A stretch of DNA of 64,000 bases from Cutaneotrichosporon cavernicola (GCF_030864355.1 NC_083397.1:496001-560000); one strand, 5' to 3'; positions 1-13,200 are shown, numbered from the stretch's first letter. Numbers and translations are program-made. The notes: a model not told the origin generated them from the letters alone.

Positions 1-3000
1 GCGAGTCCTGGTCGGCCGATTCCAGAACCAGGTCGTGCGGGTGTAGACGCAGTCCTGGCAGGCGCGGCCTTGGCAGGCGTCCTTGCCGGTGCAGTGCGGA
101 TAGGAGCAGCCTTTGGCGCTGCTGGTGGTTCAGGAGCGGCCTTGGCCGAGTTGCCAGCGCTGCGCGCGTTCTGAATGAGGGGAAGGATCGTAGATCGAGA
201 GGCGGGCTTGAGGCCCGACGTCTGGTCCATGACAAAGTCGAAACCGGCGTTGGCGACGACGAAGGGAAGGACTATGCCGGCCGCTTTGCGGACCTCACCA
301 TTCCGGTCCTCGAGGCAGGAGATGACAGGTGCAGCAAGGCAAGCGAGGTCAGCCCCGCGGCCTGGAGCCTCAGCAGTAAGGCGCTCCGCGATCCATCCTA
401 ACACAGCCGCACGAAGCGCGGGGTTCGTGGATTCCAATGACGCGGCGAGACCTGCGTACATTGGGTCAAGGGAGCCGATGGCGTCGGCCATAGCCGAGAG
501 TGTTGCCACAGCCACCGTCCGCGTCATGGCCTTCTGGTCGGCACAGACCATCGCGACCGACTGCACCAGTAGGCGACAGTACTTGTCGAACGGTGCGCCA
601 ATTCCGGTCGCGATTTTGGACGTAATCCCCAGAGCAAGCATCTTGACCGAGAGGTTCGTGTCTGTCATTGCGCGCTTCAATGCCGTGCCAATCTCGCCTG
701 ATGTCAGTTCAACAGACCCGTGAGGAGCTCACCCATGCTAGGCTTCAGGCGCTGGTTCGATTTGACGTCAAGCAGTGCAGCGAGTGCCTCAAACGCCTCC
801 TTGCGCACCTTCCACGCGTCGCTCTTCGAGTCGGCGAGGACGGTTGTCTGGTTGACTAACTTATCAAGGTCTACACGCGGGATGAGGTCGTCCAACGGAT
901 CCGCTCCGCCCTTGCCACCCTTTCCTGGGCCAACAGCGGCTTCACGCAGGTCTGCCTGCTCGCGCGTCGGCTCGGGCGCCGCCTGCGAAGCGACCTTGTC
1001 AAACTCCTTGTTAATCGTGCCCAACAGAGTCGGGTTCAGATCCTCGAGGAAACCAGAGATGTCTGTTGTTAGCGCGAAGCTCGCGGTAGGTTACGCACCA
1101 GCGCCTACGCCGATCTTGACCTGCACAAGCAACTGTGTCGCGCTTGAACGCACAAGCGCGTTCGCGTGTCCAAGGGCAGTCTTGATGAACGAGATGAGCT
1201 CGCGCATGGGAATTCCCCCAATACCGAAATCGATCACCTGCTGCTTGATCCACGTGAGGGCGTCTGCCTGCGCCTTCGGCGCCTTCTGCTTGCCGAGGGG
1301 CTCGTAGCTCTGAGCCAGCACGAACGCAAGTGACGTCTTCTCCGCGATTACGCCGAGCGCGTCGCCAGCCGGCTTTTTGAGCTTCAGGTCACCCAGCTTC
1401 TCTGTCAACGCAGGGATGACAAGCGCAGACGCCGGCTTGCCGAAGGATGGGCTTTTCTCGGCGAATAATCTGATCACCTCGAACACCTTGGCCGAGACCA
1501 GCCGTCAGCTATCTGTCCGAGAGTCCTAGCTCACCTGGAAATTCTTCTCACCCCATCCTGGCATCTTGCCGAGGAAACGCATCATGATTTCACTGTCCAC
1601 CAGCTCTGCGCCACCGTCGTTGACCCACGCGACCATCTCGTCCGCACCTTCCAGGCGAATCTTCCATGCGCCATCAGCGAGTGCGGTGTGGAAGTTTGCA
1701 GGTACGAGGTCGGCAGCACGCGCCGCAGCGTCTTCAGGTGTGTAGCGGTATTTGATAGGCTCGGACGGTGATGATGCTAACGCCTTTGCGGCGCCCTTGG
1801 CTGCCGGCTTGGACGAACCAACAGCGGCCGGTGGTGGTGCCGCTTTTGGTGATGGCTTGGCCGCAGGAGGCGCGACCTTGCGTACGGGCGCAGCTTTGGG
1901 CGGTGGTGATGCGGGCGGCTTGCCTGGTGATGAAGGTGGTGATTCCTCGGAAGCAGGTGCGGCGGCCTTCATGCGCGCAAGCAGACGTGCAGGTGGCTTC
2001 CTCTTCGGTGGAGGGGCTGCGAAATCCTGTAACAGCTCTTCGTCGCCACCGTTCGTCTTAGCCGCTGGCCTGGGTGGCGACACCGGGGGAGGAGTGACCT
2101 TCTTCACTGGCGCAGCCTTGGGAGCCGCCTTCACTACTGGCTTCACTACAGGCTTCTTCACGCCGCCGGGGCGGTACTTGATCTCCGCTCTTCCGAACGC
2201 GTCCTTGACCTTGGCAAGCTGGATCTCTGGCACGTTCTCGATGTAGGGGTTGAATGCGCGCTCGCCGAGGATCTTCATCATCGTGCCGAGACACTCGGCT
2301 GCCGCCGCACGCACCGGCTCGGCACTGTCGCTGAGGAGTGCGACGAGCTGCTCCGCCATCGGCTTGATGTGGTCCTTGGCTGGGGGCTCGGTCGTGACCT
2401 TCAGGCTGCGGTGGAGGAAGTCGAGCGTGCCCTGCTTCACCTGAGGGTTCTTCGACTTGAGCGCGGTCAGGATCTCCTCGGTGACGTCGGGAAGGGTGGT
2501 CTGTCGTCAGATACGCACAGGGGTACATCAGCTCACAGTCAAGAAAATCGCGTCGAGCGCCTTGCCGAGCGCCTCGACGACTGCGGCCTTGCGCTCCTTG
2601 AGTCGTTCGAGTAGCCCAGTGACCGTGACGCCCTTGTAACGTCCGAAGCTCTTCTTGAGACCGCGCGCGAGACCCTCCAGCAGCTTCGCGGCTTCCATCA
2701 CGACGTTGACGTTGGCGTCTTTGTGACACTTGGTACCTAAGAGCTGCACGAGAGGACTGTACGCGTCGACATTAGCGTCTGAGATGCGCGCGTTCCGCGG
2801 CTCAGCGAGGACCTTGTTGCACTCCTCGCAGGCCTCGAGTCGGTCTTTCCACTTTGTCGAAGCGAGGCGCTCCATTACGTCGTCGGGGAAGAGGTCGAGC
2901 ACAACAACGGGGTCGAGGAGTGACATGGGGTCGATTGCTGCCTCCTCGGGCGCCTCGTCCTCTGGATCGTCGCCGGCTGCCTCGGCCATCTCGCGCTCGC

Positions 3001-3919
3001 GCTGCATCTTGCGCGTATACCGGCTCGGCTTGCCTGTCCCGGCGCCCTTGCCCTCCCCATCGAGCCCCTCAAATGCCTTCTCCAAGTCCGAGACCTGTAC
3101 GGGCTTGAGGTCGGCGAGTGCGGGCTTGAGCGCTGGGCCGAGGAAAGTGTACAGCGCGAGTGTGAGGCTTGTCCCCTCGGCACGGACGTTCTTGTCGCTA
3201 TGTCCAAAGATCTTCGGCAGTGCCTTGAGCAACGGCTTGACGTTCCCCAGTGCCTGCACGCCAAACGACCTGGTGTGAGCTCCTCTTGCGCAACAACTCA
3301 CTCGACGAGCTCCTTCAGGGTGCTGACTGCCCCAGCTACCGCCTTGGGCGCCTTGGCATTCAGGCCGGCCATGACGTCCGTCTGGAGTCAGTGCGTCCTC
3401 GCCCTTGACCTACGACCACGCCCTCGCCTCCGTTCTCCACCTCGACAAACATCGCGCACAGGTCAGCGCCCTTGCGCTTGGTGCCTGCGCGCATACTGCC
3501 GAGTACCTTCTCCACGAGCGCGGGGACGATCTCGGGGCGAAGTCTACTGTCAGCATCGCGGGGGTTGCGGACGTACTTGGCGCTGGTCTCGCCGCTGTCG
3601 GTCACAATCGCCAGCGTTGCTTCGACACCCTTCTCCTGTGCGATGGCGTTTGCGTCGAGGCACCATTTCTTCCTTGTCGTCAGTGAGGCATATGGAGTGC
3701 GCTTACAGAAGGGCGGGGTCGGAGAGGTATGGGCGGAAGAAGGGATCGCTGTCCGAGGCGGTCTTGGCTGATGCCGCGATGACATCGTTGTACGCGCTCA
3801 GGCGGGCCTTCCAGTTCTGCCGTTAGCACCGTTCGAGGAAGAGAAACTACCTTGTGTGCCCCCCGCTCGATGAGGGGAATCTGGGAAAAGTCCTCCTCCG
3901 GGGGCGGGTCACCCTCCAT
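1..3919 (-). CDS. XMAP215/Stu2/Dis1-family TOG-domain microtubule polymerase (3' end beyond window)
   Basis: The family binds tubulin through TOG arrays and speeds growth at microtubule plus ends, kinetochores and spindle poles. The chosen start at 3919 opens MEGDPPPEEDFSQ. At least eight exons follow; the first introns are 3850-3817 and 3706-3673, both joining in frame. Reading leftwards, a first TOG (exons from 3919 to about 3080) is followed by a charged linker. A second TOG (about 2900-2280) contains WKDRLEACEECNKVL. Next comes a long Pro/Lys/Ala-rich basic linker (about 2200-1750), typical of the lattice-binding linker of this family. A third TOG covers about 1740-1090 and a fourth about 900-180, the latter with DAWKVRKEAFEALAALL. 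A basic Ala/Pro-rich tail is open to base 1, so the C-terminus is missing. Budding-yeast Stu2 and fission-yeast Alp14 have two TOGs, so four or more resembles the animal ch-TOG layout. The family call is firm; the exact TOG count rests on eye alignment. Confidence 0.88.
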
Positions 3920-4385
3920 GGTGTTGGCCCGCTGTGAGCGGTGGAGGAGGTATAGGGACCCTGTTCGGCTAGTAGTGGAATGTAGGCCCGCTGCAGAGGT
4001 CAAGTGGTGAGCAGCGGGGAGGTGGTGTTTGATATCAAGTATGCGAGTGTGTTGGAAGAGATGGGATTAGATGGTGGCGTCTAGGCTGTGGATAATGGCG
4101 AAGTGTGGTTGAGTGATGGCTTGTTGACGCGCACCATCCCCTCGCCCACTCCTTACATACGCGTGATGCACGCGCGATTTAGGTTTGATACCCTCCGCAC
4201 CCAGGCGTAAATACCATCTAAGCTCATAAAGACACGTATTACTCCCATGTGGTATTACGTTCAATACGTTCAGATGACGTGGGTGGAGGTAGTACCGCCG
4301 GGGCAACGTGCGGGGAAGGTGATCAGGCGGTTACACTCTCCAGTCACCCTCTCTCCTTATCTTCACTCATCACCTTCCCTGCACA
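3920..4385. promoter_or_regulatory. Divergent promoter between the TOG gene and the uridine kinase gene
   Basis: These 466 bases separate two start codons facing away from each other. The last 60 bases before the ATG at 4386 are C/T-rich, a common fungal leader composition. No clear TATA box or coding sequence was seen. Confidence 0.5.
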
Positions 4386-6707
4386 ATGGGAGGAGGCGCC
4401 AAGCCCCATTCGCGTCGGTCGACAATGTCGCCGCGCGCCTCGTTCCGCGGCAAGAACGTTGTCATGGCCTCGCGCGGCCGCGCGCCATGGTACACCCCCG
4501 ACGGCCAATCTGTGCCGGCGTACGTGATCGGGATTGCGGGCGGCTCGTCGTCTGGGAAGGTGAACTCGCACGGCTACGATAGCTAACAGCAGACGTCGGT
4601 CGCGCGCGCGATCTGCAAGGGCCTGAACAACATTCCCACCGTCCTCATTCTGTCACAGGATGCGTTCTACAAGTACCACACGCAGGAGGACATTCAACAG
4701 GCCATGAACAACGACTTCGACTTTGGTACGTGATTTAGAGAAGGGGTCTGACGCCAGACCACCCGGACTCGATTGACATGGAGCTGTTCTCGCAGGTGCG
4801 GCGCTGGTGGACGTAGCTGATACAGTGCCTTCACGACCTTAAGCAGGGGCGCGCGACCCAGGTGAACACGTGCAGGGATACTCTAACCCCAGATTCCCGT
4901 GTATTCATTCCAACAACACCGCAAGTCCCTCGACCTGATGTAACCTAACGTCAGAACGCCTCGAGGAGAAGCAGTATCTTTATGGGGCGAGCGTCATCAT
5001 TGTGTCAGCTTAGAGAACTCCATGGAGCTGACGGGCAGGGAAGGTATCATGGCGCTGCAGGCTGCTGAGATGCGTGAGCTGTACGACCTCAAGGTATACG
5101 TGAATTGTGATTCGGACCTCATGCTCGCGCGACGCATTCGGAGAGACACCGTCGAGCGTGGACGGGACGTGAACGGCATTTTGGATCAGGTGAGCTTAGC
5201 GAGCGCACGCTCAGAAATTAGCTCATTGCAGTACCTGCGCTTCGTCAAGTCGAGCTACGACAACTTTGTGCAGCCGTCGTCCAAGTATGCGGACATTGTG
5301 AGCTTACAGATTCATATTTCCGCTCATTCAGATCGTCCCGGGTCACCACAACGACACGGCGATCGAGCTCCTCGTGACACACCTCCAGAAACAGCTCGAC
5401 GCGAGAAGTCTCAGGTTCCGCCGCGAGCTCGTGGAGCTGGACAGCATGGCGCCAACGCCAAGTGAGGTACTGAGTGTGCAGCTCATCCCGCAGACAAGCC
5501 AATTGCTTGTAAGCTTATATTCCAACAATCCAACTCACGCCAGGGCATCATGACGATCCTGCGTAACGCCAACACGAAGCGCGGCGAGTTCGTCTTCTAT
5601 GCCGACCGCCTGTCTACACTCATCGTCGAAGCGGCGCTCGCCGACCTCCTCCGCCAGCCCAAGGACATCCGGACTGCCAACGGCGTGTCCTTCCACGGCG
5701 TGGACGGTGACGACAGCGTACGTCTTCCAGCTCTCAGGACCTTGCCAAGATTTCAACTGACTCCAGAACATTGTCGGCGTGTCGATCCTCCGGTCTGGAG
5801 GCCCGTTCGCCAACGGACTCCGCCGCGTTATCCGTGACGTACCTTTGGGCAGTATGCTCATCCAGTCGGAACCCAAGTCTGGTGAACCCCTCCTCCTGAA
5901 CCTCAAGCTTCCTTTGAGCCTGCACTCGAGAGAGAAGGCGGGGTCGATGCAGGTCCTCCTCCTCGACTCGCAGATGGGCACGGGTGCTGCGGCGTGTGAG
6001 TCCCGATCCGGCCGGGTCCAAATGCCTGGCCAGAGTCACAGAAGGACCGACGATCTGACCGCAGTAATGGCGATCCGCGTGTTGCTTGACCACGGCGTTC
6101 CTGGTAAGTTCCATTGTCGTGGTCTGGCGATCCGTCATCATGTGCGACGGTGCCGATCGGTAACGCGGATGATGTGCGTGTTTGTGCATCACGCGTATCC
6201 ACGCGCTGGGCGCGCTGATCGTCGCGACTGACCATCTGCCCAGACAGCGCCCTTCCCCTCCCACTCCCGCACGCGGCGTCCTCCTGAAACTGACCCCAGA
6301 ATCCAACATCACATTCCTGACCTTCCTGGTCTCGCGGTACGCCGTACATAGCGTGCACCGCGCGTTCCCGTCTGTGCGGATCGTCACGGCCGCGGTAGAC
6401 GACGAGCTGGACGAGGTGCGCCTCCCCATCATGCCAGGACACACTCTGGGCGAGGTGAGCGCTGATGGCGACTTTGGTGCACGCGTAGTTGCCATGCACG
6501 ACGACGTGATCGACTTTGACAGCGACGGCGGGTTTGATACGCCAACTGGGGACGCGCTCGGTAATGGACTTGGAGCGGGTCTTCGGTTCTCGCGAGGCGA
6601 GAGGAAGGAGAAGCTTGCCTGGGTCGTCCGACCGGGCATGGGGCATATTGGGTGAGCTATCTGGAATCAGGCAAGCTGACCACAGGGACCGCTATTACCT
6701 CGCCTAA
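4386..6707 (+). CDS. URK1: Uridine/cytidine kinase with C-terminal uracil phosphoribosyltransferase-like domain
   Basis: It phosphorylates uridine and cytidine to UMP and CMP in cytosolic pyrimidine salvage. The start at 4386 gives a short basic N-terminus, then the kinase P-loop GIAGGSSSGK at residues 49-58, interrupted directly afterwards by an intron (about 4559-4593). Downstream exons carry the kinase hallmarks DAFYK, HPDSID and YGASVIIVEGI, and the arginine-rich RRIRRDTVERGRD lid region. From about 5490 the UPRT-like half begins, with the PRPP-type loop LLDSQMGTGAAALMAIR across an intron near 5995-6065. The C-terminus is MGHIGDRYYLA, completed by a final intron at about 6653-6685. The intron at 4921-4954 must start with GC (GCAAGT) to keep the conserved HQRL reading. 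The domain order is that of fungal Urk1 and animal UCK-like proteins, in which activity of the UPRT half is uncertain. Confidence 0.93.
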
Positions 6708-7253
6708 CTGTGCGTTAGTGGTGCCAAGATGGGGATGTGATTGCTCGTGCTACACACTCACACGGACACACACGCACACAACAATGCAGAATGCACTGAC
6801 TTCCGTGACATTGACCGTGCACCATCTCATCCCGGCGAGCCATAGCTCCGAGTACGTTCCGTCGCACAGACTTTTCGGGGTGTTCATTCATGACATTCTC
6901 ATCACAGATATCGTTACTAATAAACAGCGAGATATGACCAGAGCGCCGAGACGTGTGGAACGCTCTCACGGATGGGCGGGGCAGTTTGACAACCTGGTAT
7001 CCAGTACGGTATGACTCTAGGGGCGGGTATCGTTGATCGACGGGGGAGTCGAGAGGACGCTGGGCCGCCAGGTTGAGATGCGGGAGCGGATGCGATGGAA
7101 GGTGGCAGGCAAGACTAGCGCCAAGCCGGTGACCGTGGAGACAAAATTTGTGAGTGCGTGCAGGAGATGCGGATGCGGAATGGAGATTGTTCCAAGACAA
7201 GAGAGGCGAGCTGGCCTGGTACAACGTTCGTCGACTGTCATATTCAGAGGCGG
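6708..7253. other. Convergent 3' intergenic region
   Basis: The region lies between the stops of two converging genes. It contains a CA-rich stretch at about 6750-6785. No gene was recognised; short open frames here look incidental. Confidence 0.5.
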
Positions 7254-9929
7254 TTAGGCGAGCACTCGGCGCTGGGGCTGTTGGCTGCCGGCCGGGCGGG
7301 GGATAGTGCGACTGCGCCCGCGCTTGCCGCTACCGCCGCTGCCCTTGCGTTTGGGCTTGCCGCCCAGGACGTAGTCATCGTCCGAGTCGTCGTCCCCGGC
7401 ACCGTCCTCCTCGTCCGAGTCGAGCTCCTCCTCGCCAATGACGGGGGAGCCGACCACCGACGGTGTCCAGGGCTTGTCGTCCTCGTCGCCCGACGCGTCG
7501 CCCTCGTCAAAGGTGACGTTGGCGAGGCCAAAGCCGACAGACGAGACACCGCTGGCCTGGCGGTCACGGCCCATCGGCAGCTTGTCCGACGAGATGGACA
7601 GCTGGCTGTCCTGGCTGTTCTGGTGCTGCATGTAGGGCGGCATGAACGACTGACGAGCGAGCATGTTGGGGGCGACGAAGGGCTGGTCCTTGTGGGGGAC
7701 AGTGGTCCAGCCCTGGGAAGCGTTGGGCTGGAAATAGCTAGTGGGAGGGTTGATGTTAAACGCCCCCGGCATTGGTGGCAAAGAGTGGGGCGCGGGGCCC
7801 GCGTTGAGCATCGACGAGCCTGGCGAGGCGGCTGAACCAGCCGATGGGTATCGGAACTGGGCAGCACCGCGAACAGTGGGGAAGCTGGGGCTAGGGTTCC
7901 AGTCTGGCACGCGGGGAGCCATGGCAGGAGTCTTGGCACTCTTCGCAGAGGCCGACTCGGCGTCAGACGCGTCGTGACTGCCATCGTCGATGGGCTGAGG
8001 CTGGGGTGGTGGGCCCTGCTGCCATGCCTCGCCGGTCATGGGCATGCGACGAAGAGGCATGCGGTCGTTGAAACAGGGTGCGCCGGGAGCGCCTGGAGTC
8101 GTCGCCTTGAACTGCTCGAAGTTGTTCCATCCGTTGTTATTGATGGTGGGGACGATGGGAGCCGAGTGGAACCTCTGCATCTGCGGGGGAACCGCGTGCA
8201 GAGCCGGCTGCCCGCCAGGGATGTTGGGAAGGAGAGGGGCAGGCATGTGGCTGTGAGTGAGCCCGGTGAACGTCGCAATGGGTGGGTATGATGGCACCGA
8301 CTGCGGGTACTTGATCGCGGAGATCGAGCTGACATCGACAAGGCCTTCGGGGGTGTTGGCACGGTCCGAGACGGGTGAGTGACTTGGCTTTGGCTCGCTC
8401 TTGACAGCACCAGCGTCCTGGTCCTGTTGTTGTGGGTGGAACCCACCCTGCTGCTGATACGACGGCTGGAGGCCCGAGTTGAGAGGAGGGAGAGACAGCT
8501 GCGAGGGGTTGAAACCGCCAACCTGGCCCCAAGGAGCCTGGGTCATCATGCCATTTTCCGGCTGGAACGGGCGCATACCACCGCCTGGAGCTTCCTGTTT
8601 GTAGTAGAAGGACGAGTTGCTCATCGGGTTTCCGACTTGACCTGGAAGACGCGGGACGGAGTTTTCCTGGTACGAGAAGATGGACTGCTCACCACCTTCA
8701 CCGCCACCGTTTGCGACACCGAGGTTGTTCTGCTGGAGCGACGCACCGTTGAAGCCGAGGTGCCCTCCTGGGTGCGGATACTGGACGTCGGGACGCTCAC
8801 CCGGAGTCGTTTGGCCGCCCTGATCGGAACTGCCACCCGGGTGGGAGAGCGAGGAGAGGGAACCATGACCTTGCGCTTCCGCATGGCTGGGGTGGAAGTA
8901 GGGGTGGAGCCCTGCTCCTTGGTTGGGTGCGAGCTGGGAGGAGTGGAGCATCCCGTTGACGAACCCGCCGTTGTAGGAGTACGCCGCACCCTCTGGCGGA
9001 TGAGAGGCGGCGTAGCCGTGGGGGGGTCCAACGTTAGAGGGAGGTGTCCCGTAGTCGTTGCTGTCGCTTCCCGAAGGAGGGACAGAGCCGGCAGACCCGA
9101 GGAATGGACGCGAGCCCATGTTTGGCATGTGAAGTGCACGAACCGAGCTCGAGGTGGGAGGAGGAAGGTCCGGATGTTGACGCTTAAAGTGCTTGAGGTA
9201 CGTGTTGCGACGCGCAAACTGGCGCCCACATCCCGGAACCTTGCATCCGTAGGGACGCTTGCCCGTGCTAAGAAGCATTAGTATGTTTTAATACGGTATG
9301 TGGCACATTCAAACTCACTGGATACGACGGTGGCGGGCCAGCGAACTTGAGTCGGCAAATGCCTTGTTACATGTCTCGCAGTGGTGAGGGCGCTCACCAG
9401 TGTGGACACGGGTGTGCACAGTCAACGCAGAGCGCTGAATGAATGCTTTCCCGCATCCACGGTAGACACAGACAAATGGCCTGACAAGTCAGTTTAGCCG
9501 ATGGTAAAGTTGACTCACCTCTCATTGGTGTGGATTCGGAAGTGACGGGCGAGGTCACTCTTACGTGCAAAAGCGCGGTCACAGTTCTCAAATGTGCAGA
9601 CAAAGGGGCGCACCAGAAAGTCGTGTCCTGGTCCGACTTGGTTGGTGTCGTTTACGAGCTGTAGTCGCAAGGCATTGGCAGAGGAGGAAGGCGGGCCAAG
9701 AGCAATTGGGGAAGGGAAACCATCAGGAGTGTTTGGTGGTGGTCGAGGTAAGGAAGGCGTTGGGTTGGTTGATAATGGTAGCGGTTGAACCAATAGGTTG
9801 GATGAGAGTAAGATTGGAGAGGCAAGACGGAATGGGGGAGTGACGGGGGTAGAGTTTGTCCGTGCGTGATATTGAGGAGAGGTAAGATACCAAAGGGGAT
9901 TCGAGTCAAAGGAAGTAGGGTGAGGCATT
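7254..9929 (-). CDS. C2H2 zinc-finger transcription factor (four fingers)
   Basis: This is a sequence-specific nuclear regulator by domain content; its targets are unknown. Four fingers lie in tandem over three exons. Finger 1 ([20 protein letters not shown]) is at about 9595-9520. Fingers 2 and 3 are in the exon at about 9480-9325. Finger 4 ([20 protein letters not shown]) opens the last exon below 9278. The linkers read HTNERP, HTGERP and HTGKRP, the standard TGEKP-type linker. The remaining 630 or so residues are low-complexity, rich in Pro, Gln, Ser, Asn and Gly. They end in an acidic Asp/Glu block and a basic [17 protein letters not shown] tail that may serve as a nuclear localisation signal. 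The start is uncertain: ATG at 9929 (MPHPTSFDS) is chosen. The frame stays open upstream, and an exon MDVLD followed by GTGAGT lies at about 10254-10240, so a spliced upstream start is possible. The stop is TAA at 7254-7256. Confidence 0.82.
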
Positions 9930-12539
9930 GTGGTGGCGTGGGAGGTGGAATAAGGAATAGAGTGGTGCGAAGAGGAATAGGATAATGTCAGCGGGACTGT
10001 GCGCAAGGGAACAGCAATTATCAAAGTGGGGTCAAGCAATTGATCGAAAGCACGACCCAGGTAACCCAATCCGAGTAGCGCTCTCCGCACGACCACGATG
10101 AGGCTTGTGCTCTCACAGAGGAACGAGAGATGGCGGGATGAAGAGAGGCAGAGATAGAGGAGAGAGGAGTGGGAATGAAGCGACGGTGAAGAATAAGTGG
10201 TTGGAGAGAGAGTGTAAGGGAGAGAGTGTAGATGTACTCACGTCGAGAACGTCCATGATGGTTTGTTGAGTGTCAAGAGTAGGGATGGGGTTAAAGGCTG
10301 GAGGTGGGAGAAAAAAGATGAGTTTGCCTTGATGAGGCAAAAGATGAGCGGAGGCTTGAGTATGCAAAAGGTATTGACTGTTTGACTGTTGCACTGTTGC
10401 TCTGTTGCTCTGTCCGCTTTACTTTGACGATGGATGATGGGATGGCGGGCCGGAAAAGGGATGGGGCGTGCGCGAGCCCAAGTCGACCAGTTTTACTGCA
10501 CGGGGCAATGTGTATGTGTGTATCGTCGCGTGTTGACAACCACAAAGATTCGCAAAAACCAACAGAAAGCAATATTCGCGAGTCTTCCTTGACCCAGTTA
10601 GTGGGGCGAGACGAGTTGTTTGACAAGCAACGACGATGAAGGTGACCTAAAAGGCTGGTAGATATTTGGACGCGAGTGGCGATAATCCGACGTGATCCGG
10701 ATCGAAAGCGAGAGGCGGCGAGGTTGACTACCCGACGAGTAAGGTTGAGAAGATTGTGGGGTGTCGGGTGGCGCTACGAGGCTGCCCGACGGAGGTGGAG
10801 GTAAAGGGGTTGGAAGGAGGTCGAGAAACGTTGTCCTACTGAATAATGTGTTCCCCAAGGTTCCCAAGGTTGACGATAATCGATAAAGGTAGTTGTTGAC
10901 CAGACCCGAAGGAGATTGGCGGAGAAGAGTGTGAGGAGAGGGATGAATACGTTTGAGTGAATGAGTTTGGGCGTAGTCAGCATCGCTCTCTGAGTGTGTA
11001 ATGGAGGAGGATGAGGATGAGGATGAGGATCAGGTCGATCATGGATGCGAGGCACAAAGACTCACAGTTGGCGCTCGACCTGCGTGCACGCACTTGGAGT
11101 CCGAGCAATGAGGAACCAGAAGGTTATGGATGCGACGCGCAAGGACACTGGACACTGCACGGGGCGATGCTGGATAATGGGAAGGGGAGGTTTGATAGTT
11201 GAATGCTGTTCCTCTATGTTATGTGTGTGATATGAGCAAGAGTTGAAGAACAAAGCGCAAAGAGGGGTAAAGGTGGTTGAGAACGGATGTTGAGAAGCAG
11301 AGACCAAGATCCAAGATCCAAGATTTCAAGGGGGTGAGGTGGGGTGACCGGGTCACAAGGTCGGCACCGAAGGAGACCGAGAAATGGAAAATGGATTTGG
11401 GGTGATTGAAGGGACCGTCGATGAACCGGACAGTAGGATAGTTTGGTTGGACAGTTGAACAGTTGAACGTGGCCGTAGTTGATCGGATTGTTTGTGTATG
11501 TGTGTGCAGGTACGCAAGTTTGGCCGTGTGTGTATATGTAGGGGATTTTGAAGAGGATGAACAAGGGAATAGCGAGGGCCCAGACGAGTATGAATGAGGA
11601 GGTGGCAGTGTGAGTGGCGGTGGCAGTGGCAGTGGCAGGTGGTTGGTGGCAGGTGGTAGGTGCAAGGTGGCAGTGGCAGTTTCCAAGGTGGTCCAGTTGG
11701 GTGGAGGTGATAAAGGGGGTGCGAGTGTGGGGGATATGCAGGGAATTAACATTGAGGTGGTCAGCCAACATGAACACGCAGCAGAAGAGAGGAATGTAGA
11801 GAGAAAGGGAAAGGCACAATCGTCCGTGGGCACAGGGTACAGAATTGAAGGAGAGCAAAGAGATCTGAATGAGGAGAGGGAGGGGGGCAAGAGGACAAAG
11901 CCTCTGGTCTCTGGGTGGCTGGAGACTGTGCAAGAGCCATGTCGCCATGTAGCCATGTAGTAATGGAGTGATGTAGTCGTGTAGCCATGCAGCTTTTAGA
12001 CCACGGTTTAGGGTAAGGTGTATACCTCGTATGACCTTAGACCGTAGACCGTAGTGAACAAGGGGAAAGAGTTGCAAGTCTGCCCACGAGCCCTCAACTA
12101 AGCGTTCAAGTTTGTTGGTAGAGTCAAGCAAGCATGACTGTAAAGAGTGTGCAAGAGGGAGTGGGAGTGGGAGTGGGAGTGGGGTTGGGGGTGGGGCCAA
12201 TGACTCAAGGTGGGGAGCCAGTGCGGGGAATGTGCGGCAGTGGAGACAGGGCAAATGGTGGCGAAAGGAGGGTGTTTGGTGGCCTGTGCGTTGGGACGAG
12301 TATTGCTTGCAGGATGGGTCACGAGAAGCAACCCACAATGCTTTGCCAGGCACAGCATTCCTCCATACACCTAAACACCCCACACGGCCCACAAACCACA
12401 AACACCCACACCCACACACACACACACACACAATTGAACCCTGGACTTTGTATCGCCGTCAAAGGCAGGGCAGGGATGATAATGGTGCGAGGTGGGAGGA
12501 AGCAAGTGCGAGCAAGGAGCAAGGAGGTAAAGAGGGAAG

Positions 12540-13200
12540 GTTGAATAGTACCTCGATCCCACAAAAGTCAAAGTGCACAGACGCAATCTCGTCGAGTGTA
12601 GGTGGGGTCTCCATCACCCGAAACATGGTACTCATTTCCCAGATGCCGGAGATGACGTCCATTGAAAAGGAAGAGGGAGGGACAGAGGCGGGCGGGGGAG
12701 CCAAAAACTGTTAAACTCACCCGTTTTAAACGGTGAAACAATGTGCCTTTGTTCAGTTTGAGAGACTTTGAGGAATCGAGGCTGAGGGCTGAGAGCAAAG
12801 TTGAATAGAACAGGGTGTAAAGGTAAAGGGTTCAACGACGATATTTCGAAAGAGGACGAGACAAGCACAGACGCAACCAACAGTGCAGATGGCAAGTCGA
12901 AAGATGTCAGCGCACGTTCCTGGTGGGGTCCCATCGCACTCAAACTCGAGGCTCGGCTAAGCTCACCGTTGTGATGGGGAGGGGATAGAGGCTTGTCAAC
13001 TGGCTGGCAGTTGTGTCGCTTGGTAGCGGGAGGAATCCTCCAGACCACAAAGTTCGAGTATGGATGATGGTTGATTACGAGCGCCGAGTTGACCTCAAGG
13101 TCAGGCGTTGAAATGGTCAAAGTCGTAGGTGGGAATTGGGGTGGGATGGGAGCTTGCGCGTTCGTCGTGTCGTGATGGGCGTGACGCGGACAGATGTTCG
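12540..13200 (-). other. Possible unassigned exons on the minus strand
   Basis: One segment ends at about 12966 with a protein-like reading (LEVNSALVINHHPYSNFVVW, then RIPPATKRHNCQPVDKPL). It runs exactly into a strong donor, GTGAGC. A second segment at about 12630-12555 reads METPPTLDEIASVHFDFCGI before a GTACTA donor. No ATG clearly starts the first segment, and no family was recognised. They may be leader or coding exons of the zinc-finger gene downstream, or an independent small gene. Confidence 0.25.

Noticed and set aside
11214..12431. 405-codon minus-strand frame in the gene-poor region
   Set aside because: Composition is driven by CA, CCACC and GGGAGT repeats (Pro, Leu, Ser, His, Thr). 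There is no ATG with context and no recognisable domain.
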